Below the pieces are notes generated by a model, which ran no database searches, was not told the DNA's origin, and saw only the letters and a program-made list of their open reading frames with translations. From an uncultured Dyadobacter sp. (lineage in GTDB: Bacteria > Bacteroidota > Bacteroidia > Cytophagales > Spirosomataceae), in the NCBI GenBank assembly GCA_946481035.1, contig CAMLNK010000312.1, positions 1 through 5,743 on the forward strand: DNA of 5,743 nt, in the 5' to 3' direction. Shown piece after piece: positions 1 to 5,743 of the stretch (positions within the stretch are counted from its first letter, which is position 1; the number at the start of each line of letters is the position of its first letter). The translations under genes and the position numbers were made by a program.

Positions 1-13
1 ACACAACCTACCT

Positions 14-589
14 ATGAAACTCTGCTTTGCAACAAACAACCAGAACAAACTAAGAGAAATACAAGCCTTGCTAGGCGACAGGTTCGAACTCGTGACGTTG
101 GCAGACATCGGCTGTTTCGAAGAAATCCCGGAACCTTATGAAACGATCCAGGAGAACGCAAAAGCGAAATCCAGCTACGTACGCGAGAAATACGGCATTG
201 ATTGCTTTGCAGACGACAGCGGCCTTGTAGTTCCGTCGCTGAATGGGGAACCCGGGGTGCATTCGGCCTATTATGCAGGCCCGCAACGCAGCCATGACGA
301 CAACATCGCTCTGTTATTAAAAAACCTTTCAGGCGAAAAGGACCGCAGCGCTTATTTCCTGACCGTCATTTCACTAAGCCTTGGAAATGAATATTATGCA
401 TTCGAAGGCCGCGCTCATGGAACGATTATCGATGAGAAACGCGGAACCGGCGGCTTTGGTTACGACCCGGTATTTATGCCGGAGGGACAAGACCGGACTT
501 TTGGAGAAATGACCCTGGCCGAGAAATCCCGGATAAGCCACCGCTCCATCGCATTTGCCGCCCTGGTCGATTTCCTCGATCACCATTGA
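14..589 (+). CDS. rdgB: RdgB/HAM1-type dITP/XTP (non-canonical purine NTP) pyrophosphatase
   Basis: Predicted cytosolic house-cleaning enzyme that hydrolyses deaminated purine nucleoside triphosphates (dITP, ITP, XTP) to the monophosphate and pyrophosphate, keeping them out of DNA and RNA. At 191 aa it has the normal family length and is complete. Family motifs are in order: the N-terminal nucleotide-binding ATNNQNK (6-12), acidic/lysine patch ENAKAK (47-52), metal/catalytic loop ADDSGL (66-71, Asp68 corresponding to the E. coli RdgB general base), GEPGVHSAYYAG (78-89), GTGGFGYDPVF (144-154) that contacts base and phosphate, and the C-terminal KSRISHR (171-177). One position differs from the common SARYAG form: Tyr86 replaces Arg. 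The ATG at 14 fits because the next residues are the first beta-strand and the TNNxxK loop; no Shine-Dalgarno is visible in the 13 upstream bases. The ppk2-like gene follows after 30 nt with no terminator between, so co-transcription is likely. Its promoter lies outside the window. Confidence 0.96.
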   Translation: MKLCFATNNQNKLREIQALLGDRFELVTLADIGCFEEIPEPYETIQENAKAKSSYVREKYGIDCFADDSGLVVPSLNGEPGVHSAYYAGPQRSHDDNIALLLKNLSGEKDRSAYFLTVISLSLGNEYYAFEGRAHGTIIDEKRGTGGFGYDPVFMPEGQDRTFGEMTLAEKSRISHRSIAFAALVDFLDHH

Positions 590-619
590 TTCTTTTAATT
601 CACATCAAATCGTACGGAC

Positions 620-1513
620 ATGTCGGACTTTAACTCGGATGATTATCGCTACGACGGTAGCAAGAAATTTGACATTAGTAAGGCCAAAACGCGGTTCAAG
701 GATATTTATACCGACAAAGCCGAGTACGAGGCCATGCAGGAGGAGTCGGCGAAGGAGCTGGATGAATTGCAGAGCATGATGTACGCTCACAACCGCTACG
801 GACTGCTGGTGATTTTCCAGGCCATGGATGCGGCGGGGAAAGATGGTACCATCAAGCATGTGCTTTCAGGCGTAAATCCCGTGGGGGTTAAAATCCATTC
901 CTTCAAAAGGCCTACCGAAACCGAACTGGGCCACGATTTTCTTTGGCGCACAAACCTGGTCCTGCCTCAGCGCGGCACGATCACGATTTTTAACCGCAGC
1001 TATTACGAAGAAGTACTGGTAGTGAAGGTGCAGCCCGAAATCCTGACGCAGTCGCAGCGCCTGCCTGTGGAGCTGACCGAGGATATGGACAAACTCTGGA
1101 AGCATCGCTACACTGATATCCGGAACTTAGAAAAATACCTTTACCGCAATGGTATCCGCGTTATCAAGTTTTTCCTCAATGTTTCGAAAGAAGAGCAGGC
1201 CGAGCGACTGATCGAACGTATTGAAGATCCTTCCAAAAATTGGAAATTTGAGGAGCAGGACGTGAAGGTGCGTGACAAATGGGCCGAATATATGCAGGCT
1301 TATGAAGATTGCATCAATGAAACCGCCTCCAAAAAAGCACCGTGGTACGTAATTCCGGCCGACGACAAGAAGAATCTCCGCCTCACCGTTGCCAAAATCG
1401 TGGCCGAGGAGTTGAAAAAGATGAAAATGACCTACCCTGAATCCGGCCCGAAACGGACCGAAGAACTGCGCCATTTCATCGATATTATCAACGAACAAAC
1501 AAAACAGCCATAA
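620..1513 (+). CDS. PPK2-family polyphosphate:nucleotide phosphotransferase, class III-like
   Basis: Predicted cytosolic PPK2 kinase (297 aa), which transfers phosphate from inorganic polyphosphate to nucleoside mono- and/or diphosphates. Visible motifs: a Walker A loop AMDAAGKDG (68-76) followed by TIKHVLSGVNPVG (77-89); FKRPTETELGHDFLWR (95-110), typical of the subgroup; the Walker-B-like strand IFNRSYYEEVLV (123-134) where family members carry the polyphosphate/metal-binding residues; FFLNVSKEEQAERLIERI (184-201); the basic/aromatic lid region around DKWAEYMQAYEDC (219-231); and APWYVIPADDKK (240-251). The DAAGKDG loop with NRSYYEE resembles class III PPK2s, some of which phosphorylate both AMP and ADP, rather than class I enzymes with DAAGKGG; the class, and hence substrate range, is inferred from motifs recalled, not from a tree. 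The start gives a short charged N-terminal extension usual in this group. No Shine-Dalgarno is seen. The gene lies 30 nt after rdgB, probably in one transcript, and ends just before a strong hairpin terminator. Confidence 0.93.
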   Translation: MSDFNSDDYRYDGSKKFDISKAKTRFKDIYTDKAEYEAMQEESAKELDELQSMMYAHNRYGLLVIFQAMDAAGKDGTIKHVLSGVNPVGVKIHSFKRPTETELGHDFLWRTNLVLPQRGTITIFNRSYYEEVLVVKVQPEILTQSQRLPVELTEDMDKLWKHRYTDIRNLEKYLYRNGIRVIKFFLNVSKEEQAERLIERIEDPSKNWKFEEQDVKVRDKWAEYMQAYEDCINETASKKAPWYVIPADDKKNLRLTVAKIVAEELKKMKMTYPESGPKRTEELRHFIDIINEQTKQP

Positions 1514-1519
1514 AAAAGA

Positions 1520-1548
1520 AAGGCCGCTGATCGTTGATCAGCGGCCTT
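1520..1548. terminator. Bidirectional intrinsic terminator between convergent genes
   Basis: A perfect inverted repeat with 13-bp arms (1520-1532 and 1536-1548, AAGGCCGCTGATC and its complement) around a 3-nt loop GTT. On the - strand the stem is followed by TTCTTTTTTA, a good U-tract, so it should end the coiled-coil gene transcript, whose stop codon is at 1577. On the + strand the tail (1547-1549, TTA) is poor in U, but the hairpin starts 7 nt after the ppk2 stop codon and probably serves that gene too. Confidence 0.9.
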
Positions 1549-1576
1549 ATAGCTATGCATGGTGTGAAGTTATATC

Positions 1577-2530
1577 TTACTTTTTGATGGTGAAATTACC
1601 GCCACCAATTTTATATCCTTCCGCATACAGCTCCACATTATACTTTCCTGGGCGGAACTTGTTGGCGTTATCGTACAACATTTCCACTTTCTGGTTGTTG
1701 TTCTGATAAGCGATAGACTCGCGGGTTGTAAATTTAGATGGTGCGCCATCGATTTCAAACTCGCCTGAGCCGGTAGCATCGTCAGCTACAACCGCTCCGT
1801 CCGGATCCAGTACCCGCACATAAATGTCTTTGGGCTCCTGTGCAGTCAACTCGTTTTCAGGAAGGTTGAAAACCAGTTTCAGTTTGTCAACACGGCTCGC
1901 TTTGTATTCTTCGCGTTCTTTGGTTTTGCCTCTTGAATTAACAGTCAGGACTTTCAGGTTCTGAGCTTTCAAAGCGGCAGCTTTGCTTACTTTCGCGCTC
2001 AGCTCTTTGTTTTGAGCTGTAAAAGTGGTCACAGAGTCGGTCAGTTCAGCCTGGCGCTGTACCAGTCTTTCACGTTCGCTGGTAAGTGTTCCCACGTGTG
2101 TGTGCAGGGAATCGTTGCTTGCTACCAGTTGTTCGTTTTCAGCTTTCAGCTGCGCGATCATCTCGTCTTTTTCGGTCAGGAATTTTTCGTATTCCTTGAT
2201 TTTGCCGAGATACTTGTTGGTTTCTACTCTTCTGCTGCGGCTGAATGCTACTTTGTCAGCTTCGAGTTTCTCCTTCATTTTGGTCAGCTCAGTTACATCA
2301 CCGCCCAATTTTTCAACTTCCGCAATTTTGGCATCCAATACGGTTGAAATAGAATCCAGTTTAGTTTTGGTTACAGCCAACTCTCTTGCCTTTTCGACTA
2401 CCATTGACTCTTGTTGTGTCAACTCTTGTTTCTGAGTTGTAAACAAATAGCCGAACATGGCTGTTGCAAGCCCAAGGACAACTACCATTGCCCAGGCTAT
2501 GCTTTGCTTATTTTTCTGTTCTTGTTGCAT
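1577..2530 (-). CDS. Membrane-anchored coiled-coil protein with C-terminal beta domain, function unknown
   Basis: I do not recognise a named family for this 317-aa protein. Residues 1-10 are short and polar with Lys6 and Lys8, followed by one hydrophobic segment (about 11-30, IAWAMVVVLGLATAMFGYLF) with no signal-peptidase site, suggesting a single-pass inner-membrane anchor with the bulk outside the cytoplasm. Residues about 35-182 are rich in Glu, Lys, Gln, Leu and Val in heptad-like spacing, predicting a long coiled coil. A basic linker (about 190-213, including RGKTKEREEYKASR) leads to a C-terminal region (about 214-317) of alternating strands such as KLKLVFNL, KDIYVRVLDPDG, QKVEMLYDN and GKYNVELYAEGYKIGGGNFTIKK, which looks like a small Ig-like beta-sandwich. 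Similar C-terminal patterns (DKLKVxF...IYVRxLxPDG...YxVExYxxG) occur, to my memory, in uncharacterised Bacteroidota proteins. The coiled coil will attract spurious hits to SMC or chromosome-partitioning proteins. It has its own terminators on both sides and appears monocistronic. ATG start at 2530, with no clear Shine-Dalgarno. Confidence 0.88.
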   Translation of the reverse strand: MQQEQKNKQSIAWAMVVVLGLATAMFGYLFTTQKQELTQQESMVVEKARELAVTKTKLDSISTVLDAKIAEVEKLGGDVTELTKMKEKLEADKVAFSRSRRVETNKYLGKIKEYEKFLTEKDEMIAQLKAENEQLVASNDSLHTHVGTLTSERERLVQRQAELTDSVTTFTAQNKELSAKVSKAAALKAQNLKVLTVNSRGKTKEREEYKASRVDKLKLVFNLPENELTAQEPKDIYVRVLDPDGAVVADDATGSGEFEIDGAPSKFTTRESIAYQNNNQKVEMLYDNANKFRPGKYNVELYAEGYKIGGGNFTIKK

Positions 2531-2838
2531 TGATATTAAGTTTACTTGTGTGATTTAGTTTCTCATGCGACAGGTTAAAAATTAAATCCGGGTCTACATG
2601 CTGTTCTGCGTTCACATCAAACAATTCTGTGCCGCTCAATGCCGACGGCTGCACTGCTGCCCTGCTGAAATGCAAAAAAGAGCCTCATAATCATGAATTT
2701 GGCTCTTTTTTGGTAATATTTTTAGATTCTGAAAATTCCTACAAACCGCTGGTTATCTCAAACTTGCAATTGGAAAGTTGGGTAATGTTACCACAAAATA
2801 TGGAGTGAGAGTACATAGAAAATAGTGCAATTACCCTG
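2531..2838. other. 308-bp intergenic region: one terminator, otherwise no recognised feature
   Basis: This gap separates the lipoprotein gene (stop at 2839, - strand) from the coiled-coil gene (start at 2530, - strand). It contains the hairpin terminator at 2673-2712. The 142 bp between that hairpin and the coiled-coil ATG must hold that gene's promoter and 5' leader, but I find no convincing match to the Bacteroidota TTTG / TAnnTTTG promoter form. The 126 bp at 2713-2838 form a long A/T-rich 3' region with only a short inverted repeat, GGTAA-TG-TTACC (2781-2792). No credible ORF or tRNA is seen in the gap. Confidence 0.7.
2673..2712. terminator. Intrinsic terminator downstream of the lipoprotein gene
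   Basis: Perfect 12-bp inverted arms CAAAAAAGAGCC (2673-2684) and GGCTCTTTTTTG (2701-2712) enclose a 16-nt A/T-rich loop. The GC-rich AGAGCC core with a run of six A on one side and six T on the other makes it read as a terminator on both strands. On the - strand it would end the lipoprotein transcript about 127 nt after its stop codon and insulate the coiled-coil gene from it. Confidence 0.85.
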
Positions 2839-3414
2839 TTAAAGTCCTATTTCCCCGTGAATGCGAAATACCTTTTTTTCGACGAAGATCAACTTCTGGT
2901 AACCGTCCACTTCATAGGTGTTTACTTCCAGAAGATTATCACGCTTCGCCGCATTCAGAACTAGTTTCTTTTCAGAATTATAGACCTTATTCGACGCCCG
3001 GATCAGTGCCTCGACGTGCAGCGGCTGTTTTAAAACCGAATCCGTATCAATTTTCAGATAGGCTACCGGCAAGTCATTACCCGGTTTAAGGCGGTATTCA
3101 TAATGCAGCGGGCCATTTTGGACTACCTCGTAACTCTGCCGATAGGAAGGTTTGTTAATATCCGCTTGTACAAACAGTTCGAGCTCCTTCTTCCAATCTA
3201 CCTCGCGCGTTTTCGAAGCCTCGCGCTTGCTCCCCAGAACCGCCGTTTTATTCACCTCCGGTTTCTTTTCATTTAAATACTCGATCTGGTTTTCGATGAA
3301 ACCTTTCAAATCGTAATAACCTTTGGGAGCATCGTCGCCGGTTTCTTCCTGGCGACAGGAAACCAATGAAAAGAATAGAAAGGCTGCGACAATGGTGCGG
3401 AAGCGGTAATGCAT
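2839..3414 (-). CDS. Small predicted lipoprotein of unknown function
   Basis: This 191-aa protein begins MHYRFRTIVAAFLFFSLVSC: a basic n-region, a hydrophobic core and a lipobox L-V-S-C, with Cys20 as the predicted lipidation site. The mature protein is thus predicted to be a membrane-anchored lipoprotein of about 172 residues. After Cys20 comes RQEETGDD, an acidic stretch resembling the surface-export signals of Bacteroidota lipoproteins. The body has an amphipathic helix (DLKGFIENQIEYLNEKKPEV, about 35-54) then a charged, beta-rich remainder ending KKVFRIHGEIGL; I recognise no domain. The frame stays open upstream to a TTG at 3474 and an ATG at 3471, but that extension (20 extra residues) would be encoded across the gpmI terminator hairpin and would bury the signal peptide, so the ATG at 3414 is chosen. 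It begins 16 nt after the terminator's T-tract. There is no Shine-Dalgarno. Function cannot be assigned. Confidence 0.85.
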   Translation of the reverse strand: MHYRFRTIVAAFLFFSLVSCRQEETGDDAPKGYYDLKGFIENQIEYLNEKKPEVNKTAVLGSKREASKTREVDWKKELELFVQADINKPSYRQSYEVVQNGPLHYEYRLKPGNDLPVAYLKIDTDSVLKQPLHVEALIRASNKVYNSEKKLVLNAAKRDNLLEVNTYEVDGYQKLIFVEKKVFRIHGEIGL

Positions 3415-3430
3415 GGATTTCAATATGGCT

Positions 3431-3460
3431 AAAAAAACAGAGAGCCCGTCGGACTCTCTG
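3431..3460 (-). terminator. Intrinsic terminator after gpmI
   Basis: Read on the - strand, CAGAGAGTCC (3460-3451) pairs with GGGCTCTCTG (3447-3438), a 10-bp stem with one U-G wobble and a GAC loop, followed at once by seven T (3437-3431). This is a textbook Rho-independent terminator, 30 nt beyond the gpmI stop codon. Its T-tract ends 16 nt before the ATG of the downstream lipoprotein gene. Confidence 0.93.
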
Positions 3461-3490
3461 CTGGTTAACATCAATCGATGTCTGAAAGTT

Positions 3491-5023
3491 TTAGAGAATG
3501 CTTGTGCCTGTCATTTCTGCCGGCTGAGCGATCCCCATCAATGCCAGAATGGTAGGCGCCACGTCGGCCAGCTTTCCATTATTGATTGGCTTTTGGTATT
3601 CATTATCCACCAGAATGCATGGCACGAGGTTCAATGAATGCGCGGTGTTCGGAGAGCCGTCGTCGTTCGACATGTAATCCGAGTTACCATGATCTGCGAT
3701 GATGATCGATGAATAGCCGTGCTCCAAACCGGTCGTTACCACGGCCTGCACGCATTGATCCACCGTTTCGCAAGCCTTTACAGCCGCTTCAAAAACGCCG
3801 GTATGGCCTACCATATCAGGGTTAGCGAAGTTGAGGCACACGAAATCCACCTCTTCCTTCACCAACTCAGGCACGATCGCGTCACGAATGTCGAATGCCG
3901 ACATTTCGGGCTGCAAATCGTAGGTAGCTACTTTCGGCGAGGGGCATAGCAGACGGCTTTCACCTTCGAAAGGCTTCTCACGGCCTCCGGAGAAGAAGAA
4001 CGTCACGTGCGGGTATTTCTCGGTTTCGGCAATGCGGATCTGCTTTTTGCCGGCACCTTCGAGCACTTCGCCTAACGTATTGTTCAGATTGTCTTTGTCA
4101 AAAATTACATCCACACCCTTGAAAGTATCATCATAGTTGGTCATGGTGATGTATTTCAAATTGAGCTTGTGCATATTCTGCTCGTGGAAGTCTTGCTGGG
4201 TCAATACTTCGGTAATTTCACGGCCGCGGTCGGTGCGGAAGTTGAAGCAGAGTACCACGTCGCCGTCCTGGATCAATGCAAGCGGGGAACCATCAGCATT
4301 GGTAGCGATAATCGGCGTGATGAATTCGTCGGTAACGCCTTCTTCGTAAGAAGCCTGTACGGCTTTCAAAACGTCGGCCGCGGGAACATGCTTGCCTTCG
4401 CCGTGTACCATGGCGTCATAAGCCAATTTCACACGTTCCCAGCGTTTATCACGGTCCATTGCGTAATAGCGGCCGGTAATGCTGGCAATGCGTCCGGTAC
4501 TTTGCGCCATCGACTCGCTCAGTTCGGTCAGGAAGCCCAATCCGCTCTTTGGATCGGTATCGCGGCCGTCGGTGAATGCGTGAACGAATACGTCATTCAA
4601 ACCACGATCCGCAGCGATTTTGCAAAGGCCTTTCAAATGGTCGATATGCGAGTGCACGCCGCCATCCGAAACGAGTCCGATGAAATGGATTCTCTTACCT
4701 TCCGCCTTCGCGTAGTCGAGCGCCTGCGTGAGCGCGGGCTCCTGTGCGAGCGTGCCCTCGGATACGGCGAGGTTGATTTTTACCAGATCCTGATAAACGA
4801 CACGACCTGCGCCGAGGTTGGTATGGCCCACTTCGGAATTACCCATTTGTCCGTCGGGCAAGCCCACGGCCAGGCCACTCGCTTCGAGTTTGCTATGCGG
4901 GTATTTTTGAAGAATGGAATCGTAGAATGGGGTGTTGGCTGCCAGAATGGCGGAACGGTTTTCCTCGCCGGATTTGGCGATCCCCCAGCCGTCCATGATA
5001 ATGAGGATGACTTTCTTGCTCAA
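3491..5023 (-). CDS. gpmI: 2,3-bisphosphoglycerate-independent phosphoglycerate mutase
   Basis: Cytosolic glycolytic and gluconeogenic enzyme interconverting 3-phosphoglycerate and 2-phosphoglycerate through a phosphoserine intermediate; family members use Mn2+ or similar metals. The 510-aa length is standard. The alkaline-phosphatase-fold metal sites and the inserted phosphotransferase domain are complete: Asp11 (IIMDGWGI), nucleophile Ser63 (MGNSEVGHTNLGAGR), His124 (DGGVHSH), Asp154-Arg155 (TDGRDTDP), Arg185 and Arg191 (GRYYAMDRD), Arg263 and Arg266 (NFRTDRGR), Lys336 (ETEKYPHV), Asp403 and His407 (NPDMVGHTG), Asp444-His445 (IIADHGNSD) and His462 (NTAHSLN). The start is TTG at 5021-5023: an in-frame stop lies five codons upstream with no ATG between, and MSKKVILIIMDGWGI matches the usual N-terminus, whereas the first internal ATG (Met10) would delete the first beta-strand. 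No Shine-Dalgarno is visible. The gene lies 40 nt behind ftsB with no terminator between them, so they probably share a transcript, and it ends in a strong terminator. Confidence 0.98.
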   Translation of the reverse strand: MSKKVILIIMDGWGIAKSGEENRSAILAANTPFYDSILQKYPHSKLEASGLAVGLPDGQMGNSEVGHTNLGAGRVVYQDLVKINLAVSEGTLAQEPALTQALDYAKAEGKRIHFIGLVSDGGVHSHIDHLKGLCKIAADRGLNDVFVHAFTDGRDTDPKSGLGFLTELSESMAQSTGRIASITGRYYAMDRDKRWERVKLAYDAMVHGEGKHVPAADVLKAVQASYEEGVTDEFITPIIATNADGSPLALIQDGDVVLCFNFRTDRGREITEVLTQQDFHEQNMHKLNLKYITMTNYDDTFKGVDVIFDKDNLNNTLGEVLEGAGKKQIRIAETEKYPHVTFFFSGGREKPFEGESRLLCPSPKVATYDLQPEMSAFDIRDAIVPELVKEEVDFVCLNFANPDMVGHTGVFEAAVKACETVDQCVQAVVTTGLEHGYSSIIIADHGNSDYMSNDDGSPNTAHSLNLVPCILVDNEYQKPINNGKLADVAPTILALMGIAQPAEMTGTSIL

Positions 5024-5063
5024 TGTATTCTGAAATTAAGATGATATTGTTGGGAGTAACAGT

Positions 5064-5396
5064 TTACTCTTCCTTTTTGCTTTCGACAGGCTGATTGTTT
5101 TCGTCCACAATCACATATACTTCTTCGTTGGGCTTACGCATCATAAACTTCTCACGCGCCCATTTTTCAAGCATTCTGGGATTTCCGAAAACCTCATTCC
5201 GCTCCTTTTTGACGTCCCTGATCTTTTCCTGAAGAATTGCTTTCTCCTTTTCCAGGTCCTTCATCTTCATCCGGTTCGACATCACGATCCGGATATTGTT
5301 GTTGTCGAGGAACAATATCCATATCAGCCATACGACGAACGTGGCGATATAGAAGTTCTTTAATGTGTGCAGAGACCAGAATGAGTGGTTTTTCAT
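5064..5396 (-). CDS. FtsB/DivIC-like septum formation initiator protein
   Basis: Small (110 aa) bitopic membrane protein of the FtsB/DivIC (septum formation initiator) family. In characterised bacteria such proteins form a complex with FtsL and FtsQ/DivIB that helps activate septal peptidoglycan synthesis. Visible here: a cytoplasmic N-terminus (1-14), one membrane segment (about 15-30, FYIATFVVWLIWILFL), a periplasmic coiled coil (about 40-70, KMKDLEKEKAILQEKIRDVKKERN in part) and the family C-terminal motif NPRMLEKWAREKFMMRKPNEEVYVIV (72-97), with the AREKxxM-KPxEEVxVI pattern. A charged, probably disordered tail ends KKEE. It lies downstream of eno, as FtsB-type genes often do in other bacteria. 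The ATG at 5396 is 18 nt after the eno terminator hairpin; AAGGG about 10 nt upstream is at best a weak ribosome binding site. gpmI follows after 40 nt. Whether it is orthologous to FtsB or to DivIC cannot be settled here, so no symbol is given. Confidence 0.92.
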   Translation of the reverse strand: MKNHSFWSLHTLKNFYIATFVVWLIWILFLDNNNIRIVMSNRMKMKDLEKEKAILQEKIRDVKKERNEVFGNPRMLEKWAREKFMMRKPNEEVYVIVDENNQPVESKKEE

Positions 5397-5414
5397 ATTG
5401 AAATACCCTTAAAC

Positions 5415-5443
5415 AAGAACCGGAGCGCTGGGCTCCGGCTCTT
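5415..5443 (-). terminator. Intrinsic terminator after eno
   Basis: On the - strand AAGAGCCGGAGC (5443-5432) pairs with GCTCCGGTTCTT (5426-5415), a 12-bp stem with one G-U wobble and a CCAGC loop, followed by GTTTAAGGG. It begins 12 nt after the eno stop codon. The U-tract is weaker than at the gpmI terminator, being partly inside the stem, so leakage into ftsB is plausible. Confidence 0.82.
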
Positions 5444-5455
5444 ATATGGTTTGAA

Positions 5456-5743
<288 letters not shown>

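Noticed and set aside
1127..1498. A 123-codon - strand open frame opposite ppk2
   Set aside because: It is a Phe/Gly/His-rich shadow of the PPK2 coding frame with no recognisable motif.
2012..2435. Two overlapping + strand open frames (111 and 136 codons) opposite the coiled-coil gene
   Set aside because: They are low-complexity Ser/Phe/Leu-rich translations, as expected from the antisense of a Glu/Lys/Leu-rich coiled coil, and they overlap each other in different frames.
2580..2640. Possible - strand promoter (TTTG followed about 21 nt later by TAGACCCG) upstream of the coiled-coil gene
   Set aside because: Only the TTTG and the TA of the TAnnTTTG element match; this is too weak to call.
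2598..2690. A 30-residue, cysteine-rich small + strand ORF in the intergenic region
   Set aside because: Five cysteines in 30 residues is eye-catching, but there is no ribosome binding site, its end runs into the 2673-2712 terminator hairpin, and the region is more simply the leader/promoter zone of the coiled-coil gene.
3415..3474. A 20-residue N-terminal extension of the lipoprotein (TTG at 3474 or ATG at 3471)
   Set aside because: It would translate through the gpmI terminator hairpin and T-tract and place 20 residues before a well-formed lipoprotein signal peptide.
4169..5044. A 291-codon open frame on the + strand, antisense to gpmI
   Set aside because: The opposite strand encodes a complete GpmI with every catalytic residue; the antisense translation shows no domain or signal and is explained by codon bias in the overlapped gene.

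Overview
The window looks like an ordinary chromosomal segment of a Bacteroidota bacterium, most likely of the Cytophagales (Dyadobacter/Spirosoma-like). This is inferred from protein style: an enolase C-terminus ending in AYFPGLKF, a phosphoglycerate mutase with NFRTDRGRE, a lipoprotein with acidic residues after the lipobox cysteine, and starts with little or no Shine-Dalgarno sequence. There is no sign of mobile elements, RNA genes, CRISPR arrays or prophage.

Layout: on the + strand, 14-1513 holds two closely spaced genes, an RdgB/HAM1-type nucleotide-sanitising pyrophosphatase and a PPK2-family polyphosphate:nucleotide phosphotransferase. Everything from 1577 to the right edge is on the - strand. 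Reading in the direction of transcription (right to left) it is: the 3' end of enolase (eno, cut by the window edge), a small FtsB/DivIC-like septum formation protein, cofactor-independent phosphoglycerate mutase (gpmI), a small predicted lipoprotein, and a membrane-anchored coiled-coil protein of unknown function. The two blocks converge at 1514-1576 on a shared hairpin terminator with a perfect 13-bp stem.

Four hairpin terminators can be seen: after eno, after gpmI, after the lipoprotein gene and between the convergent genes. They split the - strand block into eno | ftsB-gpmI | lipoprotein | coiled-coil protein. Two of them sit less than 20 nt upstream of the next gene's ATG, so those downstream genes depend on read-through or on a promoter located upstream of or inside the terminator.

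Functionally, enolase and GpmI catalyse consecutive steps of lower glycolysis (3-PG to 2-PG to PEP), with a division gene between them. RdgB and PPK2 both act on nucleotides: one removes deaminated NTPs, the other phosphorylates nucleotides using polyphosphate. No new multi-gene system is evident. The two points most worth following are the uncharacterised coiled-coil/beta-domain membrane protein and the short terminator-to-start arrangements. The gpmI start also appears to be TTG.
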